From Cereibacter sphaeroides (GTDB lineage: Bacteria > Pseudomonadota > Alphaproteobacteria > Rhodobacterales > Rhodobacteraceae), in assembly GCA_003243455.1 (NCBI GenBank), contig QFQS01000005.1:104790-168789 (forward strand): 64,000 nucleotides of DNA, in the 5' to 3' direction. The notes beneath the pieces were generated by a model. That model saw only the letters and a program-made list of their open reading frames with translations, had not been told where the DNA came from and made no database searches. Both the position numbers and the translations under genes were made by a program. Positions 33,694-42,534 of the stretch are shown here, in pieces (within the stretch, counting starts at the first letter, position 1; every line of letters starts with the position of its first letter).

Positions 33694-35070
33694 TCAGCGC
33701 CCCAGCACCGCCTCGACCGCCGCTGCCGTCACCTTCACGACCTGATCTGCCTCCGCCTCGGACAGGCACAGCGGCGGTGCAAAGCCGATGATGTCGCCCT
33801 GCGGCATGGCGCGTGCGATCACCCCGCGTTCCAGCATCGCCGCCACCAGTCGCGGCCCGAGTTTCTCGCTCGCATCAAAGAACCGCCGGTCATCCCGGTC
33901 GGCGACGAACTCCACAGCCGCCAGCATCCCCTCACCCCGGATGTCGCCCACGTTGCGGTGATCGCCCAGCGCCTCGGTCAGACGGCTGCGCAGGTAGGCA
34001 CCGACGCGACCTGCATTATCGACCAATCCCAGATCGTCGATCAGCTTCAGGTTCGCGACACCCGCCGCGGCCGAGACCGGATGCGCAGAGTAAGTCCAAC
34101 CATGGCCGATGGGGCCAAGCTGGTCCGACCCCTGCACCAGCACGTCCCACATGCGCTGGCCAAAGATCGACCCCGACAGCGGCGCATAGGCCGAGGTCAG
34201 CCCCTTGGCGATGGTGATGATGTCCGGCTCTATCCCGCAATGAACCGACCCCGACATGGAACCAAGGCGACCGAAGCCGGTGATGACCTCATCGGCGACC
34301 AGCAGGATATCGTATTTCTTCAGCACTGCCTGTATCGCCGCCCAGTAGCCTTTCGGCGGCGGCACGATGCCACCCGTTCCCAGAACCGGCTCACCGATGA
34401 AGGCCGCAACCGTGTCCGGTCCTTCGGCAAGGATCATCTCCTCCAGCTTGGCCGCACAAAACGCGCTGAACTGTTCCTCGGTCTGCGAGCGATCCTCACG
34501 CCGGAAATAGAACGGCGCCTCGGTATGCAGGATCGGCGCCTTGGGCAGGTCGAAGGCGTTGTGAAACACCGGCAACCCGGTCAGCGACCCGGTCATGATC
34601 CCCGCGCCATGATAGCCGCGCCAGCGCGAGATGATCTTCTTCTTCTCGGGGCGGCCAAGGATGTTGTTGTAGTACCAGATCAGCTTGATGTTGGTCTCGT
34701 TCGCGTCCGATCCCGACAGGCCGAAGTAGACGCGGCTCATGTTCGGCGCGGTGCGCTCGATCACCATGCGCGCCAGAGTGATCGAGGCTTCGGTCCCGTG
34801 GCCGACGTAGGCATGGTAATAGGCCAACTCGCGCGCCTGCTCGGCCATCGCATCGGTGATCTCGGTCCGGCCATAGCCTGCGTTGACACAGTAAAGCCCG
34901 GCAAAGGCGTCAAGGCTCTGCCGCCCGGTCGTGTCGGTGACATAGACACCCTTGGCCCCCGACATGACGCGGCGCGGTGTTTCGCCCCGGGCATGCGCAC
35001 CAAGCGGTGTCATCGCGTGGAAGAAGTGATCCCGGTCCCAGGCGTTCAGCTCATTCTCGCGGTCGGTCAT
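33694..35070 (-). CDS. class III aminotransferase (omega-aminotransferase type)
   Basis: A 458-residue PLP enzyme. Family blocks are GLYCVNAGYGR near the N-terminus, GSDANETN, YHG, the Asp-containing LVADEVITGFGRLG and the PLP Lys in ITIAKGLTSAYAPL. ATG at 35070 has GGAG 7 nt upstream; a TTG at 35085 would overlap the glutamine-synthetase-like gene. Such enzymes move amino groups from terminal amines to pyruvate or 2-oxoglutarate. It is co-transcribed with the ligase at 35082-36395, as in gamma-glutamylated-amine pathways. The substrate is unknown. Confidence 0.92.
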   Translation of the reverse strand: MTDRENELNAWDRDHFFHAMTPLGAHARGETPRRVMSGAKGVYVTDTTGRQSLDAFAGLYCVNAGYGRTEITDAMAEQARELAYYHAYVGHGTEASITLARMVIERTAPNMSRVYFGLSGSDANETNIKLIWYYNNILGRPEKKKIISRWRGYHGAGIMTGSLTGLPVFHNAFDLPKAPILHTEAPFYFRREDRSQTEEQFSAFCAAKLEEMILAEGPDTVAAFIGEPVLGTGGIVPPPKGYWAAIQAVLKKYDILLVADEVITGFGRLGSMSGSVHCGIEPDIITIAKGLTSAYAPLSGSIFGQRMWDVLVQGSDQLGPIGHGWTYSAHPVSAAAGVANLKLIDDLGLVDNAGRVGAYLRSRLTEALGDHRNVGDIRGEGMLAAVEFVADRDDRRFFDASEKLGPRLVAAMLERGVIARAMPQGDIIGFAPPLCLSEAEADQVVKVTAAAVEAVLGR

Positions 35071-35081
35071 GCCATGCTCCG

Positions 35082-36395
35082 TCAATATACCGCTTCATAG
35101 GCGGCAAGGATTTCCTCGGGCGACTTGCCGTTCAGCCAGGCCAGTTCGCCACGCTTGTGCGCCACGTAAATCTCGGCAAACCCCTCGGGGAACCAGCCGC
35201 GCACCAGCGCGTCACCCTCCAGCCGGTCAAGCGCGGCAGGCAGGTCCGCAGGCAGCCGCTCATAGCCGCGCGCGGCGAGCGCTGCGGGCTCGAGCAGCGC
35301 CAGATCCTCTCCCGTCACTTCCGGCGGCGGCAAACCATCCTCGATGCCCTGCGCCCCGGCATGGACAAGGGCGGCCAGCGCGAGGTGGGGAGAGGCGGCG
35401 GCATCCGCAGCGCGGTATTCGAAGTTATAGCTCCTGGCCGTCGCCGCCGCGTCCTTGCCCGCAAGGCCGCAGATGCGGATCGCAGCCTCGCGGTCGCGGT
35501 AGCCAAGGTTGTTGTAGGCCGCGCTCCAGCGGTGCGGCGTCAGGCGGAGGTAAGAAACGGCGGAAGGCGCGGTAAAGGCCACGATGCTGTTGATGTGGCG
35601 CAGGATGCCCGCGATGAAGCTGCCGGTCACCGGCGACATGCCGGAGGGGCCGTTCGCATCCCATGTGGCGGGACGGCCTTCCGCATCGACAAAGCTCATA
35701 TGGATATGCACGCCATTGCCGACACCCTTCGGATCGCGGATCGGCGTGAAGGTCACATGTTCGCCCATGCGCCTTGCCGTCGCGCGGGCCAGTTCGCGCA
35801 GCATCACGGCGGCGTCGGCGATGCGAATACCCTCTTCCGGGCCGATCGTCGCCTCATACTGGTTGTCGCCGTATTCCTTGACCATCGTATCGGGCTTCAG
35901 CCCCGCCACGCCCAGCGCCGCCATCAGGGTTTCGCAGAACGCCGCCTGCTGCCGGAACCCGGCCAGCGCATAGGCCCAGCCGGGGTGTGGCGCGGGGCCG
36001 GCAAGCTGGAACTCATGCTCGAAAGCGCCCTTCAGGGTCAGCCCCGAGACCGCCTTCAGCCGCGCCAGCGCGCCACGCAGCATCCCCCGCGTGCAGCAGG
36101 TCCAGGGATCGCCCTCCATCGTGCGAATATCGCTCAGCACGAAACGCTCGGGAACCGATCCATCGCCGAAATCGACAATCGCAGCGGCAGCGGGATCGGG
36201 CACCAGCGCCACGTCGCCAAAGGCGCCGAAGGGGGTCGATCCGATGTTGTCGAAACAGTTGATCTGCGTATTGGTCGGCGTCCAGCCAAGCCCGCCCACC
36301 GCCGCGCGATCAAGCTGCGCCAGCGGAAAGGCCTTTCCCTTGATCTTGCCGCACAGGTCGGGAATGGCGGCAAAGATCAGCGGCTCTCGGATCAT
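35082..36395 (-). CDS. glutamine synthetase family protein (second gamma-glutamyl ligase-like)
   Basis: A 437-residue GlnA-superfamily protein. Key segments are FEHEFQLAG, KEYGDNQYEATI, GNGVHIHMSF, LRLTPHRWSAAY and the DRE of GYRDREAAIRI in place of the usual NRE. ATG at 36395 has GAGAGG 6 nt upstream; the frame is open 23 codons more. It is clearly different from the ligase at 23763-25073, so two related ligases act in this region. It lies first in the operon with the class III aminotransferase. A role in amine activation is inferred. Confidence 0.85.
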   Translation of the reverse strand: MIREPLIFAAIPDLCGKIKGKAFPLAQLDRAAVGGLGWTPTNTQINCFDNIGSTPFGAFGDVALVPDPAAAAIVDFGDGSVPERFVLSDIRTMEGDPWTCCTRGMLRGALARLKAVSGLTLKGAFEHEFQLAGPAPHPGWAYALAGFRQQAAFCETLMAALGVAGLKPDTMVKEYGDNQYEATIGPEEGIRIADAAVMLRELARATARRMGEHVTFTPIRDPKGVGNGVHIHMSFVDAEGRPATWDANGPSGMSPVTGSFIAGILRHINSIVAFTAPSAVSYLRLTPHRWSAAYNNLGYRDREAAIRICGLAGKDAAATARSYNFEYRAADAAASPHLALAALVHAGAQGIEDGLPPPEVTGEDLALLEPAALAARGYERLPADLPAALDRLEGDALVRGWFPEGFAEIYVAHKRGELAWLNGKSPEEILAAYEAVY

Positions 36396-36548
36396 TTCGT
36401 ACCTCTCGGGGCCCGGCGCCCCGGGGAATACGACATTGGCCAATGCCTTGGGTCCGCTTGTCAAGACGGTGGCGGAAGCAGGCCACCTTGGTGCTGCGGG
36501 CGTGGCTTCGTCCTGCCCAATTCCCGGCGATCCATCGAAGTGCGGAAC

Positions 36549-36569
36549 GCGTTAAGATCGGGTTAACGC
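36549..36569. promoter_or_regulatory. inverted repeat upstream of the ligase-aminotransferase operon
   Basis: GCGTTAA (36549-36555) and TTAACGC (36563-36569) are perfect 7-bp arms with a 7-nt spacer, about 155 bp upstream of the ligase start, in a gap of about 245 bp. It is a candidate operator. Which regulator uses it is unknown. Confidence 0.45.
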
Positions 36570-36606
36570 AAAATACAATACTAGCTATTTCAATGTCTTG
36601 CCAGGT

Positions 36607-36622
36607 ATTGCACGCGTGCAAT
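36607..36622. promoter_or_regulatory. perfect 16-bp palindrome, candidate operator
   Basis: ATTGCACGCGTGCAAT is a perfect palindrome with no spacer. It lies 19 bp downstream of the cysteine hydrolase stop and about 212 bp upstream of the ligase start. LacI-type operators often have this central-CG form. It could serve the ligase-aminotransferase operon. Confidence 0.5.
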
Positions 36623-36640
36623 CCGTGAGCGAACCTCCGA

Positions 36641-37294
36641 TCAGGCCGCCTCTATCTCCTTGAGCAAGGCATCCGTATCCACCTGCCTGCAATACCCCTT
36701 GATGGCCCGCAGCGAATTTTCATGCCGCTCTTTCGTCATCGTCGCGCAGGCATCCGGCACCAGCGTCACCAGATAGCCCAGATCGCAGGCATCCCGCACC
36801 GCAGATTCCACGCACTGATCCGTCAGGAACCCGCAAAGCACCAGCTGAGTAACCCCAAGATTCCGCAGGATGTAATCGATATGGGTCGACACGAAGACCG
36901 AAGACGACGACTTCGGCAGGACGATCTCATCATCCCCCGGCGCGATCTCGTCGATCACCTGGCCGTCCCAGGATCCCTTCGGCACGTTGAACCCGGTGAT
37001 CTTGTAATCCAGGCTCCGATCCCGCCCATCCTTCGTCAGGCTCTCGATCGTCGTATACATCACCTCGATCCCGGCCTTCCTGCAGGCCCCCTGTAGCCTC
37101 TGCATGTTCGGGATCGCGATCTTCTCCGCCCGGTCGAAATAGTAGCCGTACTTCGCCTCCATCTCCGACTTCGGCGTATCCTTGAACTCCCCCCCATCGC
37201 GCCGCGCCGAGAAATTCTGCACGTCGATATAAAGGATCGCCGAGCGGGCCGGATCCAGCGGAACCTCCCGCGTCGTCAGATGGGCGGCGGTCAT
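36641..37294 (-). CDS. isochorismatase family cysteine hydrolase
   Basis: A 217-residue alpha/beta hydrolase of the isochorismatase/nicotinamidase superfamily. The triad candidates are Asp of LYIDVQNF, a Lys in the central region and the nucleophile Cys of GFLTDQCVESAVRDA. Members hydrolyse amides, ureido compounds or vinyl ethers. It overlaps the N-formylglutamate-amidohydrolase-like gene by 4 nt (ATGA) and sits beside the gamma-glutamyl ligase genes, so amide or carbamate hydrolysis in the same pathway is a fair guess. Confidence 0.88.
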   Translation of the reverse strand: MTAAHLTTREVPLDPARSAILYIDVQNFSARRDGGEFKDTPKSEMEAKYGYYFDRAEKIAIPNMQRLQGACRKAGIEVMYTTIESLTKDGRDRSLDYKITGFNVPKGSWDGQVIDEIAPGDDEIVLPKSSSSVFVSTHIDYILRNLGVTQLVLCGFLTDQCVESAVRDACDLGYLVTLVPDACATMTKERHENSLRAIKGYCRQVDTDALLKEIEAA

Positions 37295-38100
37295 CTAGCT
37301 ACCTCTGGCTCTGGCGGCACAGCCTTGACCAGCGCGCCGGCGATAATGGCAGCCCATTCGGTCTGGGCTTCCAGAGCTGCGATCAGGTCGTTGCGTATCT
37401 CAAACATCACGTGTTCGATTCCCCGCGCCTCACCATGCACGGGAATCGCGTAGTCACCCTCATCCGTGACCTCATAGGGTTCGTCATAAGCGACAATCAG
37501 ATCAGGCTTTACAGCCAGAAGCGCCGGCAGCACGCGCTGTGCCAATCGTCTGTCGCGATTGCTGAGCACACCGATCTGCCAGGGCCGCGGCGCGGGGCGC
37601 GACTGCAGCATCGGCGTGAAGCTGTGCACGGTCACTAGGACGCTATCCGAACCGGCGTGATGCCGGTCGAGAACAGAACGAACAATATCATGGAAAGGCT
37701 TATGTATGGCTGTGAACCGTGCATTCCTTTCAGCCTGAGTCAGCCTCTGATTGCCCGGAACGATTTGCCCGTCGCTGATCGGGGGAACCGCATCGGAGGC
37801 GTCGGCGGGGCGGTTGCAGTCAATCACCAGCCTGCTGTAGCGCTGCAGCGCCAGAGGCGCATCCAGCAAGCGGGACAGTTCGCGCGCCACGCCTTCTGCA
37901 CCGATATCATAGGCGATGTGGCGGTCCATCGCGGCAGGCGGCAGTCCAAGATCGCCAAGCGCCGCAGGAATTTCGCGCCCCGCATGTTCGCACACCAGGA
38001 TGATGCGCGAGCGGCCACCGGGATTGACCAGTTCCACCGGTTCCGGATCACCCGTTCCGATTATGGAAGAAGCTTGGCCAGGTGAATGTCGATTACTCAT
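37291..38100 (-). CDS. N-formylglutamate amidohydrolase family protein
   Basis: A 269-residue protein of the FGase family. Landmarks are VCEHAGREIPAALGDLGL, HIAYDIGAEG, YSRLVIDCNRP, FHDIV, VTVHSFTP and the C-terminal VMFEIRNDLI. Known members hydrolyse N-formylglutamate to formate and glutamate in histidine breakdown; no other hut genes are near. The neighbourhood suggests hydrolysis of an N-acyl or gamma-glutamyl product. It is divergent from the RpiR gene at 38262. Confidence 0.88.
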   Translation of the reverse strand: MSNRHSPGQASSIIGTGDPEPVELVNPGGRSRIILVCEHAGREIPAALGDLGLPPAAMDRHIAYDIGAEGVARELSRLLDAPLALQRYSRLVIDCNRPADASDAVPPISDGQIVPGNQRLTQAERNARFTAIHKPFHDIVRSVLDRHHAGSDSVLVTVHSFTPMLQSRPAPRPWQIGVLSNRDRRLAQRVLPALLAVKPDLIVAYDEPYEVTDEGDYAIPVHGEARGIEHVMFEIRNDLIAALEAQTEWAAIIAGALVKAVPPEPEVAR

Positions 38101-38191
38101 TTAGGCGATTACTCGGCAGCAGAGACGCGAAAACCTCTTTGCGATTGGATGGCGTATTTTTTTCATAGTCAACGATTTTGCCAAACCTGAC

Positions 38192-38203
38192 CGAAAATTT
38201 TCG
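38192..38203. promoter_or_regulatory. palindrome in the divergent promoter region of RpiR and the hydrolase pair
   Basis: CGAAAATTTTCG is a perfect 12-bp palindrome between the divergent FGase-like and RpiR genes, 59 bp upstream of the RpiR start chosen here. It is a reasonable autoregulatory site for the RpiR protein. Assignment is by position only. Confidence 0.4.
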
Positions 38204-38261
38204 TGCAGCGCCGCTCAATTTCTGGGCTAATGAATTCCGGCGCTCTAACAGAAAGCCTGCG

Positions 38262-39131
38262 ATGGCAACCCACCAGACCGAAGTTCCGCTGCGTGATCAA
38301 CTCGACGCGCTGATGCCCCAGTTCACTGCGAGCGAGCGAAAGGTAGCGGCAGTTCTTCTGGCCGATTACCCCTATGGCGGTCTGGCGCCGATCCGGGAAC
38401 TGGCGCGCCGGGCGAAGGTGTCGGCGCCCTCGGTCACGCGTTTTGTCGCGAAGATCGGCTGTGCCGGATACCAGGATTTCCAGCGCAGGCTGATCGGCGC
38501 GCTGAAGGCGCGCGAGTTATCGCCCTTGGAACTGAAACTAACCGAACAGCCGCTGAAGGCGGGGCACTTCCTGACCGACTACACGCACCGGCTGATCCGC
38601 CTGATGACGCAGATGGCCGATGGCATGCCGATCCAGCCATTCGACGAGCTTTGCGCACTGCTGGCCGACCACTCACGCTCAGTCTACGTCCTTGGTGGCC
38701 GCGTGTCCGACACGATTGCGCAGCTTTTGTCCGTGCACCTGCACCAGATGCGGGCGCGGGTGTTCCACATTCCGACCGATCCCGAGAAATGGCCGGACTA
38801 CGTGCTGCAGATGCGTCGACGGGACGTTGTTCTGATATTCGACATTCGCCGTTACGAGCCGAGGCTTGATGAACTGGCCGAGGTCATAGTGAGGACGAGC
38901 GGCGCCTTTATCGTGGCCCTCACCGATCAGTGGATGTCACCGGTTGCTCGCAATGCCACCCATGTCTTCGCGTTGCCGACGGACCTTGATACCCCCTGGC
39001 AAAGCCAGATTTGCCTCGTCACGCTGGTCGAGGCGATCATCATACGCGTGTCAGAGTCCAACTGGGATGCGACCCGCAAGCGCATCGGGCAATGGGATGC
39101 CATACGTTTCGGAACCGCAGGGCGAAGATGA
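38262..39131 (+). CDS. MurR/RpiR family transcriptional regulator
   Basis: A 289-residue regulator with an N-terminal helix-turn-helix (IRELARRAKVSAPSVTRF) and a SIS sugar-phosphate-binding domain (VYVLGGRVSDTIAQLLSVHL, VLIFDIRRYEP, TDQWMSPVARNA). ATG at 38262 gives the usual family N-terminus; another ATG at 38178 would add 28 unlikely residues and overlap the palindrome. It is divergent from the FGase/cysteine-hydrolase pair and may also act on the ligase-aminotransferase operon. Confidence 0.9.
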   Translation: MATHQTEVPLRDQLDALMPQFTASERKVAAVLLADYPYGGLAPIRELARRAKVSAPSVTRFVAKIGCAGYQDFQRRLIGALKARELSPLELKLTEQPLKAGHFLTDYTHRLIRLMTQMADGMPIQPFDELCALLADHSRSVYVLGGRVSDTIAQLLSVHLHQMRARVFHIPTDPEKWPDYVLQMRRRDVVLIFDIRRYEPRLDELAEVIVRTSGAFIVALTDQWMSPVARNATHVFALPTDLDTPWQSQICLVTLVEAIIIRVSESNWDATRKRIGQWDAIRFGTAGRR

Positions 39132-39161
39132 CTTCCCGACGCGCTGTTGAAGATTATCGGA

Positions 39162-39917
39162 TCAGCTGAGCACAATACCCCCATCAACGTTCAGCGTCTG
39201 ACCGGTGACGAAGGCGCTGTCATCGGAGCAGAAGAAGGCAACCGGGCCTGATACGTCGTCGGGGTCGCCGATCCGGGCCAGTGCAGTTTTGGCCTTCCAG
39301 GCATTGCTGATCGTCGGGTCGTCCAGATTCACGCGGCCCATGTCGGTCAGGATGATGCCGGGGCAGATGCAATTTGCGGTGATTCCCAACGGCCCGACCT
39401 CTTGCGCCAGAACGCGGGTAAAGCCCATGACGGCGGCTTTGGAGGCGGAATAGTGGGCCTGCTCGGGTGCGCCGTGCTTGCCGCCGATGGAGGAGATATT
39501 GCAGATACGCCCGTATTTTTGCGCCTTCATCAGCGGAAGAACCGCCTGCACCACAAGGAAGGTGCCTTTGGCGTTCACGTCCATCACGCTGTCCCAGTAG
39601 TCTTCGGGGCAATGTTCGACGTCAGAGGCGCGCAGAATGCCTGCGTTGTTCACGACGGCATGAATGGCGCCCAGTTCCTTGACTGCCTGCGCGACCATCG
39701 CCTGAACCTGCGCCTTGTTCGAGACGTCGGCATAGACCTCTGCCACGCGTCCGCCAAACGCGCGCGCCTCAGCGGCGGTTTCGGCGAGGGTCGAAGCCTG
39801 CGCCTGAATATCGTTCAGCGCCAGATCGAAGCCACGCCTGGCCAGGCCAAGGGCGATTGCCTTGCCGATGCCACGGCTGGCACCCGTGACCAGCGCCACA
39901 CGTCGTTGCTCGTTCAT
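39162..39917 (-). CDS. SDR family oxidoreductase
   Basis: A 251-residue classical short-chain dehydrogenase: TGASRGIGKA nucleotide motif, NNAG, Ser of NISSIGG and Tyr/Lys of YSASK. The Asp in ALNDIQ at the end of beta-2 suggests NAD preference. ATG at 39917 has GGGAGAG upstream. It is the last gene of the long leftward operon starting at 49631. Confidence 0.9.
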   Translation of the reverse strand: MNEQRRVALVTGASRGIGKAIALGLARRGFDLALNDIQAQASTLAETAAEARAFGGRVAEVYADVSNKAQVQAMVAQAVKELGAIHAVVNNAGILRASDVEHCPEDYWDSVMDVNAKGTFLVVQAVLPLMKAQKYGRICNISSIGGKHGAPEQAHYSASKAAVMGFTRVLAQEVGPLGITANCICPGIILTDMGRVNLDDPTISNAWKAKTALARIGDPDDVSGPVAFFCSDDSAFVTGQTLNVDGGIVLS

Positions 39918-39929
39918 CCCATCTCTCCC

Positions 39930-40679
39930 TTAGATTGCCGTGTAGCCGCCATCGACCGTAAGAACGGTGCCGGTGACGTATGAAGCTGCGTCTGATGCGA
40001 GGAAGGCGACGGCCAATGCGATCTCGCGTGGCTCGGCCAGCCTGCCCAGCGGAATCCCTGCAAGCCAGGTGTTGAACCATTCGGGCTTGGACCGACCGAG
40101 CAGTGTAAGTTCGGTCGCCGTATATCCGGGTGCGACAGCGTTGACGCGGACCCTTCCCGCCCATTCAGCGGCAAGCGTCTTGGTCAGCAGGTTCACCCCC
40201 GCCTTGGCCGCGTTGTAGGCGGCTTGTGGCTGCGGATGCACTGTCACCTCGCCGCAGATCGAGCTGATGTTCACCACGCTGCCCTGCCCCGCTGCCACCA
40301 TATGGCGGCCAAAGGCCCGGCAGGTATGGAAGACGCCGTGAAGGTTGACATCGATGACCCGCTTCCAATCCGCCAGATCGACATCCAGAGAGGGGGCGTT
40401 CTGCACGATGCCCGCGTTGTTCACGAGGATCGCCGCGGGTCCGTGTTCGGCGGCGAGCTTTGCGGCGGCATCTTCGCAGCCCGCCGCATCGGTTACGTCA
40501 AGCGCGAGAGGGATACCGTTCAACTCGTTTGCTGTCACTTCGGCAGCGGCACTGTTGCGATCGGCGACCACCACCCGCGCACCGGCTTCAGCAAGGACTT
40601 CGGAAATCGCGCGGCCTATGCCTGCTGCGCCGCCGGTGACGACAGCCAGCCGTCCGGCCAGGTCGTATTCGCGGATCAT
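39930..40679 (-). CDS. SDR family oxidoreductase
   Basis: A 249-residue classical short-chain dehydrogenase: TGGAAGIGRA, NNAG, Ser of NISSICG and Tyr/Lys of YNAAK. The Asp of VVVADRN suggests NAD use. It overlaps the FGGY kinase by 4 nt (ATGA) and precedes a second SDR by 12 bp. The two SDRs differ considerably, so they probably catalyse different steps, such as oxidation of one hydroxyl and reduction of a ketone. Confidence 0.9.
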   Translation of the reverse strand: MIREYDLAGRLAVVTGGAAGIGRAISEVLAEAGARVVVADRNSAAAEVTANELNGIPLALDVTDAAGCEDAAAKLAAEHGPAAILVNNAGIVQNAPSLDVDLADWKRVIDVNLHGVFHTCRAFGRHMVAAGQGSVVNISSICGEVTVHPQPQAAYNAAKAGVNLLTKTLAAEWAGRVRVNAVAPGYTATELTLLGRSKPEWFNTWLAGIPLGRLAEPREIALAVAFLASDAASYVTGTVLTVDGGYTAI

Positions 40680-42166
40680 GCCAGCGCCCCTTTCAGTGCG
40701 GGGTATAGCGCGTTGTATTTCTGATATATTTCCTCGTATTGCGCGACCTCGCGCGGGCGCGGGTCAACGCTGGTACCGGGGCGCACCATGGCGGCGATGC
40801 CCTCGTCTATGCTGGCGAAACGTCTCGCGCCATGCGCGGCCAGAACCGCTGACCCGGTCGACGGCGCGTCGGGAGATGCCGGAACCTTCACCGGCAAACC
40901 GGCCGTATCGGCGTGTATCTGCACCCAGAGCCGCGATCCCGTGGCGCCGCCGCCCATGGTGATCTCGGTCGAGTTGTAGCCGCCCGCCTTGAAGGCATCG
41001 AGAATGGCCCGAGTGCCGAACCCGATCCCCTCCATGATCGCACGGAAGATGTGATGCGGCTCGTGCGCCAGCGTCAGCCCGACGATGGCACCCCGGCTGA
41101 GCGGGTCGGTATAGGGCGTCCGGTTTCCCTGGAAATGATCTTGCACGATCAGCCCGTCACAACCCGGTTCCAGCGCCTCGGCCTTGGCGTTCATCTCGGC
41201 CAGATCCAGCGTGCCGCCGGTCAGCCTGCGAAGCCAGTTGATGATCGACCCGGTAGAGGTCTGGCCGCCTTCGACAACCCAGCGGCCCGGATAGACGATG
41301 TCAGGATAGGCCCCCCAGACACCCTGTGCGTGCAACGGGGCCTCGGTCACACCGAACTGCAGGTGCGATGACCCCGTGATCAGGGCCAATTGCCCCGGCT
41401 GCGCGACGCCCAGCCCGATCATCCCGATCAGCGCGTCGGCACCACCCTGAACCACTTTCACTTCGGGGCGCAGCCCCAGTTCCTTCGCTGCCTTCGTGGT
41501 CAGCGTGCCGACAACCTCGCCCGGTGCGGCGACACGGGCGGGCCATTTGCCCTCCAGTTCCTCCAGCCCAAGTTTTTGCAGGATGCCGCGCGCCCAGCCG
41601 CCGTTGCGGCTGGAGTAGTGCCAGCGCAGGCCTGCGTTATCGAGGCTGGCGCAACGCTCCCCCGTCAGCCGCAGAGTAAGGAAATCCTGATACTCGCAGA
41701 TCGTATGGGCAGCGTCGAAAATCCTGGGTTCGTTCCGTTTCAGCCAGAGCGCCTTCGGGATCATCCATTCCGCCGACACCGGACCATGGCCGTTGCCGTT
41801 GATCGCCAGCGCCGCGTCGCCGGTAGCCAGAACCGCGTCTGCCTCGGCGTTGGCGCGCACATCCATCCACAGCAACGCGGGCCGCAGCGCATTGCCCTTT
41901 TCATCCAGCGCGACGACGGTGCAGCAGGTGGTGGCGAAGGCCATCGCCTCGATCTGCGTGGCGTCGATTCCGGCCTCGGCGATTGCGCCATAGGTCGCGG
42001 TCACCAGCGCGCGCCACCAATCCTCGGGGTTCTGTTCGGCGCGCGCACCGGCCGAAAAATGCGTCTCGTAGGGCACCGCCTTTTGACCAAGACATGCACC
42101 TTTCAGATCGTAGACCCGTGCGCGCAGGCTTTCGGTGCCCCCGTCGGCGGTCAGGTAATACGCCAT
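40676..42166 (-). CDS. FGGY family carbohydrate kinase
   Basis: A 496-residue kinase of the xylulokinase/ribulokinase superfamily. The N-terminal phosphate motif is TADGGTESLRARVYD, and the C-terminal ATP-site block is MGGGATGSRLWVQIHADTAGLPV. The catalytic Asp is probably in VVQGGADALIGMIGLG. It would phosphorylate a ketose, polyol or similar compound made by the importer and dehydrogenases of this operon. GGAGAGG lies before ATG 42166. The substrate cannot be read from sequence. Confidence 0.9.
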   Translation of the reverse strand: MAYYLTADGGTESLRARVYDLKGACLGQKAVPYETHFSAGARAEQNPEDWWRALVTATYGAIAEAGIDATQIEAMAFATTCCTVVALDEKGNALRPALLWMDVRANAEADAVLATGDAALAINGNGHGPVSAEWMIPKALWLKRNEPRIFDAAHTICEYQDFLTLRLTGERCASLDNAGLRWHYSSRNGGWARGILQKLGLEELEGKWPARVAAPGEVVGTLTTKAAKELGLRPEVKVVQGGADALIGMIGLGVAQPGQLALITGSSHLQFGVTEAPLHAQGVWGAYPDIVYPGRWVVEGGQTSTGSIINWLRRLTGGTLDLAEMNAKAEALEPGCDGLIVQDHFQGNRTPYTDPLSRGAIVGLTLAHEPHHIFRAIMEGIGFGTRAILDAFKAGGYNSTEITMGGGATGSRLWVQIHADTAGLPVKVPASPDAPSTGSAVLAAHGARRFASIDEGIAAMVRPGTSVDPRPREVAQYEEIYQKYNALYPALKGALA

Positions 42167-42195
42167 TGATTCCTCTCCTTCGTCCCGGCCTCGTG

Positions 42196-42531
42196 TCAGG
42201 CTAGGCTGCGCCAGGCGTCCAGCGCCTTGGCCCCGTACATCACCGCTGGTCCACCACCCATTTCGATTGCCACCTCCAGCGCCTCTACCAGCGCGGCCTC
42301 ATCCGCGCCGTGTCTGCGCGCGCCGTCGAGGTGGTACAGGATGCAATCCTCGCAGCCCTTGGCGACGGCTATGGCGACCGCCATCAATTCCTTCTGCGCG
42401 GAAGAGAACTGGCCTGCGGTCGTGGCAGTCTTGCTGATCCCGGCGAAGGATTGCATCAGGCCCGGCGCGACTTTGGCAAAGCCGCCCAAACGGGCTTTTG
42501 CGGCGGCAAGATTTGCTTTTGTGTCAGTCAT
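42196..42531 (-). CDS. carboxymuconolactone decarboxylase (CMD) family protein
   Basis: A 111-residue helical protein with the AhpD-like motif KGCEDCILYH (C-x-x-C then His). It lies 3 bp downstream of the E2-hydrolase gene and upstream of the kinase. AhpD-type proteins reduce peroxiredoxins using lipoylated proteins; a link with the lipoyl E2 of this operon is therefore possible (inference). Confidence 0.82.
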   Translation of the reverse strand: MTDTKANLAAAKARLGGFAKVAPGLMQSFAGISKTATTAGQFSSAQKELMAVAIAVAKGCEDCILYHLDGARRHGADEAALVEALEVAIEMGGGPAVMYGAKALDAWRSLA

Positions 42532-42534
42532 CCA

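Noticed and set aside
33682..36566. Plus-strand open frames of 472 and 529 codons
   Set aside because: Antisense to the aminotransferase and ligase genes, which have intact catalytic motifs.
37291..38100. Assigning the FGase-like gene to histidine utilisation (hutG)
   Set aside because: No hutH, hutU, hutI or hutF is nearby; neighbours are amine-ligase and amide-hydrolase genes.
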